Of a stretch of 64,000 bases of DNA, positions 43,944 through 53,504 are shown in pieces. The notes beneath the pieces are model-generated. The model ran no database searches. It was not told where the DNA came from and saw nothing but the letters and a program-made list of their open reading frames with translations. Source of the DNA: Spirochaetales bacterium (GTDB taxonomy: Bacteria > Spirochaetota > Spirochaetia > SZUA-6 > JAFGRV01); the NCBI GenBank assembly GCA_016937215.1, contig JAFGWI010000033.1:18479-82478 (forward strand), read 5' to 3'. Each line of letters begins with the position of its first letter. Position 1 is the stretch's first letter. A program made the position numbers and the translations under genes.

Positions 43944-46202
43944 TTATTTTACAAACTGGAGCTCAGCCAGATTAATTCCCTGCCAGCAGTCATTAAAACC
44001 GAAAACAGGATACTGCTGCGATTCACGGCTTTCAGTGCCATCATTATCAGCAAGAGCGATGTTAAAACCGATAATGCCCAATTCTTTTGCATCTGCTGTT
44101 AATCCAATTGAAAACTCAAGAACAGTGCCATCAGCGCTCCATACCGCTTTATGAGCTGGTTCATAGGAACTTTCGTCCCAATCCTTGCCCACAAGGGTTC
44201 TCAATTGTATAAAATTATTATTCATATCGAGGAAAACCTCAACATTGTCATTTTCCCATACATTAGGCGCCTCTGTATAGGTGATATCATCAGACCGAAG
44301 AACATAACCGTAAATTGTATTACCATTATAAACTATTCCCCATTCGCCGCGGAAATCCTTGTAATCCCCCGTATAAACAAGATTATCTTCGGAGAGTTGA
44401 TTGAAAATCAATGGGTACTTCACAGCTTTGGTCCATTCACCATCGCTGATTTTACCATCAACTTTAACGATAGAGGATTCATTGGCATGAAAAGGAATCA
44501 CCACTCTTGGCGGCTCAGGAGGACGAGGTGAAGTTCCTTCAAATTTAAGGCTGCCGAGGTTCACGCCCTGCCAGCTGTCATTCTGGCCAGTTATAGAATA
44601 AAGCTGCCATTTCCTGCTTTCACCATCATTATCGCTGAGCGCGATATTCCATCCTGCAATAAGATTGGCTAAATTGGCATCAGGCAATTCAATACTCAAT
44701 TCAAGCACTGTTCCATCCTTGTTCCAGACAGCTTTATGCGCTCCCGCGTAGGAGGAGTCTTCAAAATCGCTTCCGATTAATGTTCTGAGCTGGACAAAGG
44801 TCCCGTTCAGATCAAAAAAAACTTCAACATTATCGCTTTCATAGGAATTGGCTGCTTTTGTGAAAGTTACATTATCCACGCGTTTCAAAAAAACATAAAC
44901 TGTATTTCCCTTGTACAACACAGACCATTCACCTGATAATTCAGCAGGATCCTTAGGCGGTCTAAGATCATCAACATTAAGTTGATTAAACCCTAAAGGA
45001 TAGTTAACAGCATTGGCCCATTCATCAGCGTTGATAACACCATCAACAACAGGAGCTGTCTTTGCTTCGCGAGCCACAAAAGGCGGAATAGCACGTCGGC
45101 TATTATCAGCCGAATCGCTCATATTTTCATAACCTGTTTCAACAGGACCAGCAACCAAAGCATCACGCACCGCGTAAAAAGAAGGCTTTGGATTATAATC
45201 GTGGTCAAAAAGCAATGAATCGCCATAACCCGGAGAAAAACCCGGAATCCATGAAACAGCATCGGTAAAACCCCAGGTAATAAAAGTATCACACTCGGGA
45301 AAAGCCAGCATTATTTGCGTCAACTTTTGGTACATTTCCGCCTGAAGCTGATAATCTTCAGGAGTAAAGGGTTCCTGCATTTTGATATCCAGTTCAGTAA
45401 TATCCACTTTCAAACCAAGATCAACAAAACGCTTGATGTTTTTATAAAAACTGTCAAAGGGCCAGCTCTTCGCCACAGTTAAATGGCACTGAAGACCAAC
45501 ACCATGAATGGGAACACCTTGATCCAGCAATTCCTTAACCATTTTGTACATGGCATTAGATTTCGCGTTAACAGTTTCCACACCATAATCATTGTAATAC
45601 AACAAGGCATCGGGTACTGCCGCGTGAGCCATACGGAAAACCGCGGGAATAAAATCCTTGCCAAGGGTATCATAAAAAACCGATTTTCGGTAATTTGAAC
45701 CATCAAGGGCTTCATTCACCACATCCCAGGCATAAACCTTAGCGGCATAACGGCCGGCTACATTATCAATATGGTATTTTAACGCGGCCAAAAGCTCCTC
45801 TTTTCCCCAAGGAGTTTTGGGCGTTAACAGCCAGTCAGGTGCTTGGCTGTGCCATACAAGGGTATGACCCCGCACTTTCATGTCATTGGCCATGGCAAAT
45901 TCCACAATTTTATCAGCATCTTCAAAGGCAAAGCCCTCAGGCTCAGGATGAAGGCTCGACCATTTCATCGCGTTTTCAGCTGTTACATAATTAAAATGCA
46001 TGCTTAAAGTATCAGCATATTGTTTATTATCAAGCTGCACCGGATCAACAGCAGAACCGACAAACATATTCTGCTTCACCGCCGCTTCCCTCAAACTGAG
46101 ACCTTCAATTTTGGCAGCACTGCTTTTCTCCGCCGACTTCTCGGTGGAAATACAGCCAAACAGAACAATCATGCAGATAAATAAAATACTGAATTTTTTC
46201 AT
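43944..46202 (-). CDS. Lipoprotein GH10 xylanase with two CBM9-like C-terminal domains
   Basis: This 752-residue protein starts at ATG 46200-46202, set by AGGAGAGGT. The lipobox is VLFGC. A GH10 catalytic domain (about 30-370) has acid/base Glu164 in AWDVVNEALD and nucleophile Glu270 in VDITELDIKMQ. Two tandem DOMON/CBM9-type modules of about 180 residues follow (from about 385 and 575), each with a DNVEVF(F/L)D(L/M)N-type core and AHKAVW(N/S). It should cut xylan at the cell surface. No dockerin is present, unlike the other two enzymes nearby. It is monocistronic. Confidence 0.92.
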   Translation of the reverse strand: MKKFSILFICMIVLFGCISTEKSAEKSSAAKIEGLSLREAAVKQNMFVGSAVDPVQLDNKQYADTLSMHFNYVTAENAMKWSSLHPEPEGFAFEDADKIVEFAMANDMKVRGHTLVWHSQAPDWLLTPKTPWGKEELLAALKYHIDNVAGRYAAKVYAWDVVNEALDGSNYRKSVFYDTLGKDFIPAVFRMAHAAVPDALLYYNDYGVETVNAKSNAMYKMVKELLDQGVPIHGVGLQCHLTVAKSWPFDSFYKNIKRFVDLGLKVDITELDIKMQEPFTPEDYQLQAEMYQKLTQIMLAFPECDTFITWGFTDAVSWIPGFSPGYGDSLLFDHDYNPKPSFYAVRDALVAGPVETGYENMSDSADNSRRAIPPFVAREAKTAPVVDGVINADEWANAVNYPLGFNQLNVDDLRPPKDPAELSGEWSVLYKGNTVYVFLKRVDNVTFTKAANSYESDNVEVFFDLNGTFVQLRTLIGSDFEDSSYAGAHKAVWNKDGTVLELSIELPDANLANLIAGWNIALSDNDGESRKWQLYSITGQNDSWQGVNLGSLKFEGTSPRPPEPPRVVIPFHANESSIVKVDGKISDGEWTKAVKYPLIFNQLSEDNLVYTGDYKDFRGEWGIVYNGNTIYGYVLRSDDITYTEAPNVWENDNVEVFLDMNNNFIQLRTLVGKDWDESSYEPAHKAVWSADGTVLEFSIGLTADAKELGIIGFNIALADNDGTESRESQQYPVFGFNDCWQGINLAELQFVK

Positions 46203-46560
46203 TCTACCTCTCCTAAAAAAAATTATCATAAAATACATTTTTATCCCATAGCAATGAAAATATCAACAATAGATTATGAGATAAAATGGAAACAAATCAA
46301 TCATCATTATAAAATATCTATAATCCTGGGTGTGTCCGCAAAGGTTCATTGCCGTGAAGTTTACTGTAACGTGAAAAACTGTAACTTATCAATTAAATTA
46401 TTTTGTATTCACCCGGTTTTCATGATTATTCAAAAAAATATAGTTGAAATTACAATATTACCGCGTTATGATAATACAGAATGGATTAATTAACCATCAA
46501 AAAGTGAGAAACAGAAACCCCCGCTTTATTCAGAGGATTAATAAAAACAAGGAGTCTGTG
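46203..46560. other. Divergent intergenic region with a paired ACTGTAAC motif
   Basis: The 358-bp region between the divergent xylanase and alpha/beta-hydrolase genes is AT-rich. ACTGTAAC occurs twice, at 46363-46370 and 46378-46385, 15 bases apart, and could be an operator. No gene is seen; ORFs read here lack ribosome-binding sites. Confidence 0.35.
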
Positions 46561-47448
46561 ATGGTAAAAGTGGAGCATTTGACAGGAATTTTTCAAGCTG
46601 ATGAAGATATCAAATTGCAATCCTACACATGGAAACCTGCCAACAAAAAAATCAAAGCCATATGCCTTGCAATACACGGGGGCTTAACCTATTCCGAAGA
46701 CTGGGCCATTCTTTCACCTGCCTTCGCGCAAAAACACATCGCCTTGATGTCCATCGACCTGCGTTATCACGGCCGTTACGCCCAACATAATCCTGGCCAA
46801 AAAGTATATTTTCATATTGAATCCTATGAACAATACATAGAGGACATCCATCATTATTATCTTCACATAAAAAAGCAATATCCCGACACACCCATTTTTA
46901 TTTTAGGCCATTCAAACGGCGGCTTAATTTCGCTCTATTATGGATTAACCCGGGCCCCGCAGGAAATCAAGGGCTTTCTGATATCATCTCCCTGGTTAAA
47001 AAACAAGGTGTTGGTGCCTCCCCTTTTATTAAAACTTCTGAAAATAATCGCCTTTGTCCACCCCAAATTCGAAGTAACACCAGCTGATATTTCAGAACAC
47101 TTAACACACGATCGAAAAATCATGGAACATCATGTGGAAGCCAGTGCAAAAGGACTCCGTGGAAAAACAGCCACAGCCAAACTTGGCCTTGAATCCATGA
47201 AAACACAACAATATGTAATCGAACACATCAAGGAATGGAAAAAATTTCCCCTTTGGGCGGTAATCGCGGGCGATGATTATCTGGCCGATGCAGAGACTAG
47301 CCTAAAAGCCCTATCCCAGGTACCCAAAAACCTGATCACCACGGAATTCTACGAAAATAATTACCATGAAAATTTCAACGAATTAAACAGAGAAGAAATA
47401 TTCGAAAAAATGCTGAACTGGATAGAACAACGACTTAAAAATAAATAG
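46561..47448 (+). CDS. Alpha/beta hydrolase, monoacylglycerol-lipase-like
   Basis: This protein of 295 residues starts at ATG 46561, 6 bases after AAGGAG; the longer frame to 46444 has no such site. It has the oxyanion HGG near residue 39 (LAIHGGLTYSEDW), nucleophile Ser118 in GHSNGG, Asp238/239 in AGDDYLAD and His269 in NNYHENFNE. This is the Hydrolase_4/serine aminopeptidase S33 fold. No signal peptide is present, so it is cytoplasmic. It probably cleaves a lipid or small ester. It may be co-expressed with the acyltransferase-like gene 150 bases downstream. Confidence 0.84.
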   Translation: MVKVEHLTGIFQADEDIKLQSYTWKPANKKIKAICLAIHGGLTYSEDWAILSPAFAQKHIALMSIDLRYHGRYAQHNPGQKVYFHIESYEQYIEDIHHYYLHIKKQYPDTPIFILGHSNGGLISLYYGLTRAPQEIKGFLISSPWLKNKVLVPPLLLKLLKIIAFVHPKFEVTPADISEHLTHDRKIMEHHVEASAKGLRGKTATAKLGLESMKTQQYVIEHIKEWKKFPLWAVIAGDDYLADAETSLKALSQVPKNLITTEFYENNYHENFNELNREEIFEKMLNWIEQRLKNK

Positions 47449-47602
47449 AAAGCCAGAATCCAAGCACGAACATCAAATTAATCATTCTTTAGACCTCACA
47501 AGAAGCTAATCACAATTCTTGACTTTTCACCTGCAATCTGATATTGATTGATACAAGCTATTTTATGCTCTCAAAAGACAATAAGCCGGGATTGGATGGA
47601 TT

Positions 47603-48898
47603 ATGCCAAAGGAATTAGAAAATATCGAGGACTATATTCCCTATATTCAACACAGAATAGACCATAAATATATAGAAGAATCCAGAATATACATGCGCAT
47701 TATCGAATATCTTTTTGATAAAAAAAACATCAGCGTTAACGGCGACATGACCCGGATAAACGGAGAATCCTGCCACGCGGTATACTCCGAAATCCTAGTC
47801 AAAGGAGCCAAGGTCCACCAGGAATTGGCCAAAAACAACAAAGCCGTTGAAGTCATCATGCCGCGGCATCGCAGCTTGTTCGACTATTCGGTTGAACAGC
47901 CAGTTCATCATCGCCTTATCAATCCCAATGTCATGCTTGTCGCAGGAGACAATCTTTTTGTCGGTCAATTCAATCACTTTATGCGCAAATACGGCGCCTT
48001 CAAATTCCTTCGCAAGGACGTAACCCTTAAATATCCGGGCTTGCCACCGGTATTCCTGTCGCAAAGTCGCTATATGGATGAATTGTTTCCCTGCTACCTG
48101 AAACACGAAATGATAGAAGCCAAAGGCTGGGACAAAAAACACATGGACATGATTGTTTACGCGGAGCAGGAAAAACACCCAAGCACTAAAAAAAGGGGCG
48201 GAGGCCGAAGCAAAACAGGCAAATTACGCGATCTCAATTTTTCCTTTTTTGACAAATTCCGCGCTATTTCCAGGGATTCCGGCATTCAGCTGTATATCGT
48301 ACCAGTCAATGGAGGGCTTTCAAAGGTACCTGAAGTCCCCTATATTGTCGACCCTCCACCGGCAAAGGGAATCATGCGTGCAGTGCGCTATGCCCTGGAA
48401 CAGTATTTCTGTTTCATTTCTTATCCCAAATTTGCCATAAAAAAACCCAAGGCCAAATTAAAAGCCATTGTGCAATACGGAGACCCCATCCCCCTGGAAA
48501 CCAATTTCAAATCTATGCGCGACTTGTTCATTTATTCCACGGAAATTCGCGATAAAATAGGCAAACTTGAAAGCATTTTTCCCGTTACCTTGATATACAG
48601 AGCCATGGAAAACGAAGAAAAGGTGAATCTGAAAAAACTCGAAGAACGAATGAAGCAATTACTGGAAAAATATCAAAAACAGGACATTATCGTAAGCCCC
48701 TGCGTGGATAAACAAGGCAATTTACTCCCTGTAAAGGAAATGACCGAGGAAGCTGTGGAGCACCTTAATCTGAACCCCAATTACTATATCAAAGAAGCCA
48801 AAAACGGAAAGTTTCTGAAATTAAAGGGCGACCAGATAATTTCACTCCACCCCGCTGTGCAGCAATGGTATTACAATAACGTCATTCATCTTGATTAA
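47603..48898 (+). CDS. Glycerol-3-phosphate/lysophosphatidate acyltransferase-like protein (PlsB type)
   Basis: This 431-residue protein carries acyltransferase block I HRSLFD (His89, Asp94), block II YGAFKFLRKD and a block IV-like IVPVNGGLSKVPEVPYI. Block III is unusual. The family form is an E-GGRSRTG-type motif, but here GGRSKTG (200-206) is separated from the nearest fitting Glu188 (IVYAE) by an 11-residue insert rich in Lys. Activity may therefore be altered, or the insert may loop out. The family makes lysophosphatidate or phosphatidate at the membrane. The frame is continuous, so this is not a sequencing frameshift. Confidence 0.78.
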   Translation: MPKELENIEDYIPYIQHRIDHKYIEESRIYMRIIEYLFDKKNISVNGDMTRINGESCHAVYSEILVKGAKVHQELAKNNKAVEVIMPRHRSLFDYSVEQPVHHRLINPNVMLVAGDNLFVGQFNHFMRKYGAFKFLRKDVTLKYPGLPPVFLSQSRYMDELFPCYLKHEMIEAKGWDKKHMDMIVYAEQEKHPSTKKRGGGRSKTGKLRDLNFSFFDKFRAISRDSGIQLYIVPVNGGLSKVPEVPYIVDPPPAKGIMRAVRYALEQYFCFISYPKFAIKKPKAKLKAIVQYGDPIPLETNFKSMRDLFIYSTEIRDKIGKLESIFPVTLIYRAMENEEKVNLKKLEERMKQLLEKYQKQDIIVSPCVDKQGNLLPVKEMTEEAVEHLNLNPNYYIKEAKNGKFLKLKGDQIISLHPAVQQWYYNNVIHLD

Positions 48899-48916
48899 GG
48901 GGCAATCCTGACCTGA

Positions 48917-49258
48917 TCAATGATCAACCGTGCCAATAGAAAATTCCCCTATTTTTTTAGCCAACTCCTGGCCCAGGCCCAGGAATTCAATACCATTATC
49001 ATAAAGCTTTTCACCCCCACTTTTTGCCTCGCGAACCCACACAACCCGCCCCTTCACCTGCAGGGGTTCCAATTCTCCGGGTAAAGTAAAATTAAAGGCA
49101 TAACAACTGTCTTTTTCCAGCGGATACGCGATAGTGGTAATACACAAACCGCCCTGGCTGATATCCTTACTCTGGCAAAAATGGCTCTCATCCTCACCCT
49201 CAATCCTATGCTCAATATCAACCACCAATAAATACCGATGATATTTTCGTTTTTCCAT
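48917..49258 (-). CDS. PilZ-domain protein (predicted c-di-GMP effector)
   Basis: This 113-residue single-domain protein has the two PilZ c-di-GMP signatures: R-x-x-x-R near the N-terminus (RKYHR, residues 3-7) and D-x-S-x-x-G (DISQGG). Beta-barrel strands follow (QVKGRVVWVR, DNGIEFLGL). It should bind c-di-GMP and act through a partner. It converges on the acyltransferase gene. Together with a CsgD/VpsT-like regulator at the window start, it hints at c-di-GMP signalling. Confidence 0.86.
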   Translation of the reverse strand: MEKRKYHRYLLVVDIEHRIEGEDESHFCQSKDISQGGLCITTIAYPLEKDSCYAFNFTLPGELEPLQVKGRVVWVREAKSGGEKLYDNGIEFLGLGQELAKKIGEFSIGTVDH

Positions 49259-49354
49259 GTTAAATTAAATTGTAATGCTTTTCAGTCAAAAGTCAAAATT
49301 TTTTAATCCAAAAAATTTCCAAACAGAGCGTGAATATCAAAATAAAAATATCCT

Positions 49355-49508
49355 GGGCGTTCCCCTGTTCCGCTCCTCTTCACAGGGTCGGGCTATGCGT
49401 TACTCCGGCTTTGCCTCCGAAGGTTTTGGCACGGAAATTATCCGCGCCAAAACGCTTTACCTGGCAGGTTTTGAAAAACCTGCCAGGTATAACTCCTATC
49501 CCTAACGC
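49355..49508 (+). repeat. Family A folded repeat, complete (copy A7)
   Basis: It runs GGGCGTTCCCCTGT to CTATCCCTAACGC. It has hairpin 0 (CCCTGT/ACAGGG), the core TCGGGCTATGCG, hairpin 1 (GTTTTGGC.../...GCCAAAAC) and hairpin 2 (ACCTGGCAGGTTTT/AAACCTGCCAGGT). It occupies most of the 500-bp gap between the PilZ and second xylanase genes; nothing else is seen there apart from the next terminator. Confidence 0.82.
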
Positions 49509-49691
49509 GAAGAAATATCAGCCCATTTTCTTTTGAACAATGCGGATAGTTGAATAAAAAGCAGAGCTTTCCTGTGCCCAAAAAAATCACTAAAACTTTC
49601 CTCCCATACTCGAACCAGACCCAAGAAGCAATAGCTGTTCCGGAAACCGTGAAAACACGGGCTATCGCACTTTATCAATAACAATTCTGTC

Positions 49692-49727
49692 AAAAAAAAA
49701 GCAGGAACGAAATAACTTCGTTCCTGC
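49692..49727 (-). terminator. Rho-independent terminator of the dockerin-xylanase gene
   Basis: On the minus strand an 11-bp perfect stem (GCAGGAACGAA at 49701-49711 with TTCGTTCCTGC at 49717-49727) is followed by nine Ts (49692-49700). It is 32 bases after the gene stop. Confidence 0.92.
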
Positions 49728-49758
49728 CGAATATGACTCCTATTTTTAACACATTAAA

Positions 49759-51075
49759 CTAGCATTGGAAAGCTGGCACAAGATTAACATAATACTGAGC
49801 GATCAAAAGAGCGTCAACAATATCAACAGCGCCATTACAATTAACATCAGCGCTTTCCTGATAGAAATTCTGTACTGGCAAGCTCACATAATTCTGAGCA
49901 ATCAAAAGGGCATCCACAATATTTATCGCATTATCATGATTGCAATCTCCCAAATCAAAGGGTTCAGCTGTTGGAACAGGTGTCGGGGTCGGAGTTTCCG
50001 ATAATTCCTCGATTTTTTCCTGCATGGCTCGCTGAATTCCATAATACGCGGGTTTTTTCTGACCATTGTCATTGAAAATAAGAGGCGCGACAGCTTTGTC
50101 CTCCGGTGCGTCAGGATTAATTCGCCAATTCTGACTGTCCCGGATACCCCATACCTGCAAAACCTTAAACATCGGCTGATCAAGAGCCACTTTGGTTATC
50201 CAGTAATAAATATCGCCTTGAGCCTCAAGCCCGCTTGTGGATGTATTGGGAGCTCCCCCATCCATTTCAGTAATATAACTTTCAAGGCCAATATCAGCGA
50301 GTTTCTGAAGTTTTTCACCAAAGCTCCTTGCCATGGCTTCGGTAAAATCAGGGTTCAAATGCATCTGAAAACCTACACCAGTAATTGGAATTCCTCGTTG
50401 CATATAATCCTTCATGGCAGTGTACATACCGTTAAATTTGGCATCGAGAGTTGAAATAGAATAATCATTGTAAATCAACCTGGCATTGGGATCAACACGA
50501 TGGGCGATTTTAAAGGCGTCTTCAATATATTGCTTACCTTGTCGTTGGCCAAAAACAGAAGCGCCATCCTGACCATTTGACCCAATGGCATTGATACGAA
50601 AAGTTCCATCACGGTGAAAAGCTTCGTTAACAACATCCCAGCCCCAGATTTGACCTTTGAAATGGTTGCCAACCGCAGTAATGTATTCTTCCATCATGCT
50701 TTTGGTTCCATCCACCCAGCCAGGATTATATTTATGCCACACAAAGGCATGGCCATGAACCAGCATATTATTTTGTCGTGCCAGATTCACAACCCGGTCA
50801 CCGCCACTGTAATTATATTGGCCTCTATTTGGTGAAATGGTTCCGATTTTCATATCATTTTCGCATGTCATGATGTCAAATTCGGTAGTAACTATATTCT
50901 GGTCACTTCCACCAAGATTCGAAGGCACAGCGGCCCCGATATAAAATTCCCTTCCCAAATCCCTGAGCTGCTTTGATAAGCTTTTAAGGGATTGAGCTGA
51001 TGCTGTAACACTCAAACCTCCCAATAAAAGAACAGCCAGAACAATAACAGAAATTACTTTTCTTTTTTTACCCAC
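49759..51075 (-). CDS. GH10 xylanase with C-terminal type I dockerin
   Basis: This 438-residue secreted enzyme has a signal peptide (1-27, ending ASA), a GH10 domain (about 30-350) with acid/base Glu151 in GWDVVNEAF and nucleophile Glu270 in SYITEMDGG, and a TPTPTPVPT linker (361-369). The C-terminal dockerin (376-433) has two calcium-loop repeats, DCNHDNAINIVDALLIAQNY and DVNCNGAVDIVDALLIAQYY. It cuts xylan. The dockerin should dock onto a cohesin-bearing protein, but none is coded in the window. It is monocistronic with its own terminator. Confidence 0.94.
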   Translation of the reverse strand: MGKKRKVISVIVLAVLLLGGLSVTASAQSLKSLSKQLRDLGREFYIGAAVPSNLGGSDQNIVTTEFDIMTCENDMKIGTISPNRGQYNYSGGDRVVNLARQNNMLVHGHAFVWHKYNPGWVDGTKSMMEEYITAVGNHFKGQIWGWDVVNEAFHRDGTFRINAIGSNGQDGASVFGQRQGKQYIEDAFKIAHRVDPNARLIYNDYSISTLDAKFNGMYTAMKDYMQRGIPITGVGFQMHLNPDFTEAMARSFGEKLQKLADIGLESYITEMDGGAPNTSTSGLEAQGDIYYWITKVALDQPMFKVLQVWGIRDSQNWRINPDAPEDKAVAPLIFNDNGQKKPAYYGIQRAMQEKIEELSETPTPTPVPTAEPFDLGDCNHDNAINIVDALLIAQNYVSLPVQNFYQESADVNCNGAVDIVDALLIAQYYVNLVPAFQC

Positions 51076-51270
51076 TTACTTCTCCTTGAATTATCAATTT
51101 TATTTTATGGTTTCGTTTCAATTAATTTATCACAAAAAATGGGAAAACAATATAAGGGTTTCCCAAGTAATATACATAAGATGAATTCCAGTATGGTCCT
51201 TAAGTGATTACTGCTATTATTGTAACAATACGGTAATAAATCCTATTCCCGACATCACATAGCACCAACG

Positions 51271-51307
51271 AAAAAGAGGCCGCATCAGGCAATACGGCCT
51301 CTTTTTT
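51271..51307. terminator. Bidirectional terminator
   Basis: GAGGCCG (51276-51282) pairs with CGGCCTC (51295-51301), flanked by five As on the left and six Ts on the right, so it works on either strand. It ends the esterase transcript on the minus strand. The 312-bp gap between 51076 and 51387 shows nothing else. Confidence 0.88.
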
Positions 51308-51387
51308 ATTTCGTGAAATCCATCAATGGAGGCCGGTCATGGGCAATTCAGAAAAAATCGCTCACTCCAGCGCATCCAAAAATTCTA

Positions 51388-52533
51388 TCAGGGCAGATTC
51401 TTGGAAGCCATTTCCCAGGCAGAATCCCGGCAGATGTTACAGGTCGAACCAACAAGAAAACCCTTGCCTGTTGCGCTCATATCGTCTTTTAGCCACCAGT
51501 TTAGCCAGGCTAAAGTGACCTGACCGAATAATCCACCATTGTCGTCATTCAGAGTGCCGCCATGACCGACATTCCTGCTAACAAACATCGCGGGAACAGC
51601 ACCGTTTTTAATCGCTTGAAAATCTCTTTTGCCGTTAGCGTAAGCCATATCACTGGTGCCGCCTTCGAGAAAAAGAACCGGCGTTTGAAAGGAATCGATG
51701 ACCGACTGATTCGCGCTTGTCATGCCGCTGCTCACGGGCATGAAAGTGGTTAAAACAGGATCCTTCATGGAGCCTGCGCCCTCGGCCATAATGCCACCGC
51801 AGGAAAATCCGAATGCCGCGGTCTTTGTTGCATCAAGACTCTGGTAGTACTGACTGCAGGGGTTGTCGTTCTCTCTGATCGCCCATTTGATAGCATCGAG
51901 CAGACACACTCCACCCCTTAAATCCATACTGTAAGCAGTACCACAACCGCCGCCGCTGCCATTGGGTGTGCCATCGGCGATCACCAGGTAGCCATGAGAG
52001 GCAAGCTGCCCACAGTACTCAGTATTGGATAATCCATCAGTAGAACAAGCCCCCTGGCCCCAGGAAGCAATGGGATATTTTTTTCCAGGCGCCAAATCGG
52101 ATGGTCTGAAAATGGTGAATTTGGGCAAACCAGGATCAGTTTCAACCACAACCTGATGAGAGCCGGTAAAAGAGCTGCCGGTAAAATTGACATTTACCTT
52201 CTGCGGAGTTGGATTGGGAGTACAATTCGGTGCCTGTGGTGTTGGCGTTGGCGTATTAGGACAATTTAGCCCGTTTATCAGATTGATATAATACCTTGCG
52301 ATTTGTAACGCGTCCACAATATTGATTTCATTATCCCCATTTACATCGGCAACCGATGTCACAAACCCTGTTGGATCCAGCTGGACATAATACTGAGCGA
52401 TGAGCAATGCGTCCACGATGTCAACCGTGCCGTTTGAATTAACATCACCGCATTCCTGCGCGAATCCCTGGGCAATGCTGAATAAAAACATCAGCAAAAC
52501 CAGTACTGCGAATTTCTTTTTCTTTTTTTCCAT
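51388..52533 (-). CDS. Secreted alpha/beta-hydrolase esterase with N-terminal dockerin
   Basis: This 381-residue protein has a signal peptide (1-26). Its dockerin, placed unusually at the N-terminus, spans 28-85 with repeats DVNSNGTVDIVDALLIAQYY and DVNGDNEINIVDALQIARYY. A TPTPTPQ-type linker follows, then an alpha/beta-hydrolase domain (about 115-381) with Ser244 in GFSCGG, Asp295 in GGTSDMAY and His324 in NVGHGGTL. The likely role is ester cleavage on xylan side groups (acetyl or feruloyl), inferred from neighbouring xylanases; a polyester-hydrolase or chlorophyllase-like relative is the alternative. It is monocistronic. Confidence 0.84.
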   Translation of the reverse strand: MEKKKKKFAVLVLLMFLFSIAQGFAQECGDVNSNGTVDIVDALLIAQYYVQLDPTGFVTSVADVNGDNEINIVDALQIARYYINLINGLNCPNTPTPTPQAPNCTPNPTPQKVNVNFTGSSFTGSHQVVVETDPGLPKFTIFRPSDLAPGKKYPIASWGQGACSTDGLSNTEYCGQLASHGYLVIADGTPNGSGGGCGTAYSMDLRGGVCLLDAIKWAIRENDNPCSQYYQSLDATKTAAFGFSCGGIMAEGAGSMKDPVLTTFMPVSSGMTSANQSVIDSFQTPVLFLEGGTSDMAYANGKRDFQAIKNGAVPAMFVSRNVGHGGTLNDDNGGLFGQVTLAWLNWWLKDDMSATGKGFLVGSTCNICRDSAWEMASKNLP

Positions 52534-53014
52534 TAAAAATCTCCTTATGAAATAATATTAATAATCGCCTGATTCAGGCGTTTTGACAGCGGATAAAAAA
52601 GTATAAAAAAAGAACCATTTCTTTATCATCACCTCAACAAATTTATAAATCTATACAGGAGAATAAATAAAAAAACAAATTTGATTGATGATCAGTAATT
52701 ACTTTTCAATTATTAAAATTTCTAACTTCGTTTTTTTGATAGATTTTCTTGTTCTAAAAGAACCTTTATCTCCATTTTCCGAATGATCACTTCCACTTTA
52801 AAAAAAATAATATTTCCACAAAACAGATCTTTTTGTAAATAAATCTGCTTATTTATCATATCATAAAATCAGTGATAATTGTTGAATTTCAGATTATTTT
52901 TTTTAAATTCCAAATGCCAGACAGTTGAAGATTTCCCAGATTGATGGGAGCTTTTTTATAAGTGATTTCACTGAATGTAATAAGCTAATAGAAATACCTG
53001 GTCCAGGATTTGGT
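52534..53014. other. AT-rich intergenic region, no gene seen
   Basis: The 5' region of the esterase gene, strongly AT-rich with no evident terminator, repeat or ribosome-binding site. A 95-codon frame beginning at 52925 was rejected because its 3' half is a family B repeat. Confidence 0.4.
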
Positions 53015-53237
53015 AAAATACTTTTAAGTGAGCAACAGGTACGCCGCTGTCATCCCAGCCATTCTCAATTTGAGTACAAATTGTACGAATTGCGCACGAT
53101 TTTCAACGAATTAGCTGCAATTCTAAATGTGACCGATTATAAGAGTAGATTCTTCGTCGTACCTCCTCAGAATGACATCGGAAAACATTTTTTACATCTA
53201 CTGAATAGTTAAAATTCCTTTAAGTGAGCAGCGGGTA
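53015..53237 (-). repeat. Family B fragment (copy B2) inside a short direct duplication
   Basis: The family B core (53141-53213, TAGATTCTTCGTCGTACCT, then the CTCAGAATGACATCGG block) matches copy B1. A 27-base direct repeat with four mismatches (53015-53041 and 53211-53237, core TTTAAGTGAGCA) flanks the region. This could be a duplication made when the element inserted, now diverged. Confidence 0.5.
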
Positions 53238-53320
53238 TTTGAAATGATTGTAACCAGGGTGATACACATTCTATTGGAAAAATGGCATTTCATTAGCCTA
53301 AAACAGGCTTCGGATTTTAC

Positions 53321-53471
53321 GCGTTAGGGATTGGAACGACAGAAAGCCCTTTTTTCAAAAAGGGCTTTCTGAAAAACCTGGGCACGACAATTCCGTGCCC
53401 AGGTTTTTCACAGCGGAGCGGAGTCGTGTAAAGCCCGGACCTGCTGGAATGGAATGAAAGCAGGTAACGCC
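53321..53471 (-). repeat. Family A folded repeat, complete (copy A8)
   Basis: On the minus strand GGCGTTACCTGCT leads to CCAATCCCTAACGC. Hairpin 0 is ACCTGCT/AGCAGGT, hairpin 1 is a long CCTGGGCACG/CGTGCCCAGG stem and hairpin 2 is CAGAAAGCCCTTTTT/AAAGGGCTTTCTG. It lies just after the 3' end of the bat operon. Confidence 0.82.
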
Positions 53472-53504
53472 AATACTAGAACTCAACAATAAAAAATCCG
53501 CAAA

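Noticed and set aside
52925..53212. A 95-codon ORF
   Set aside because: The start is TTG without a ribosome-binding site, and the second half is a family B repeat translated by chance.
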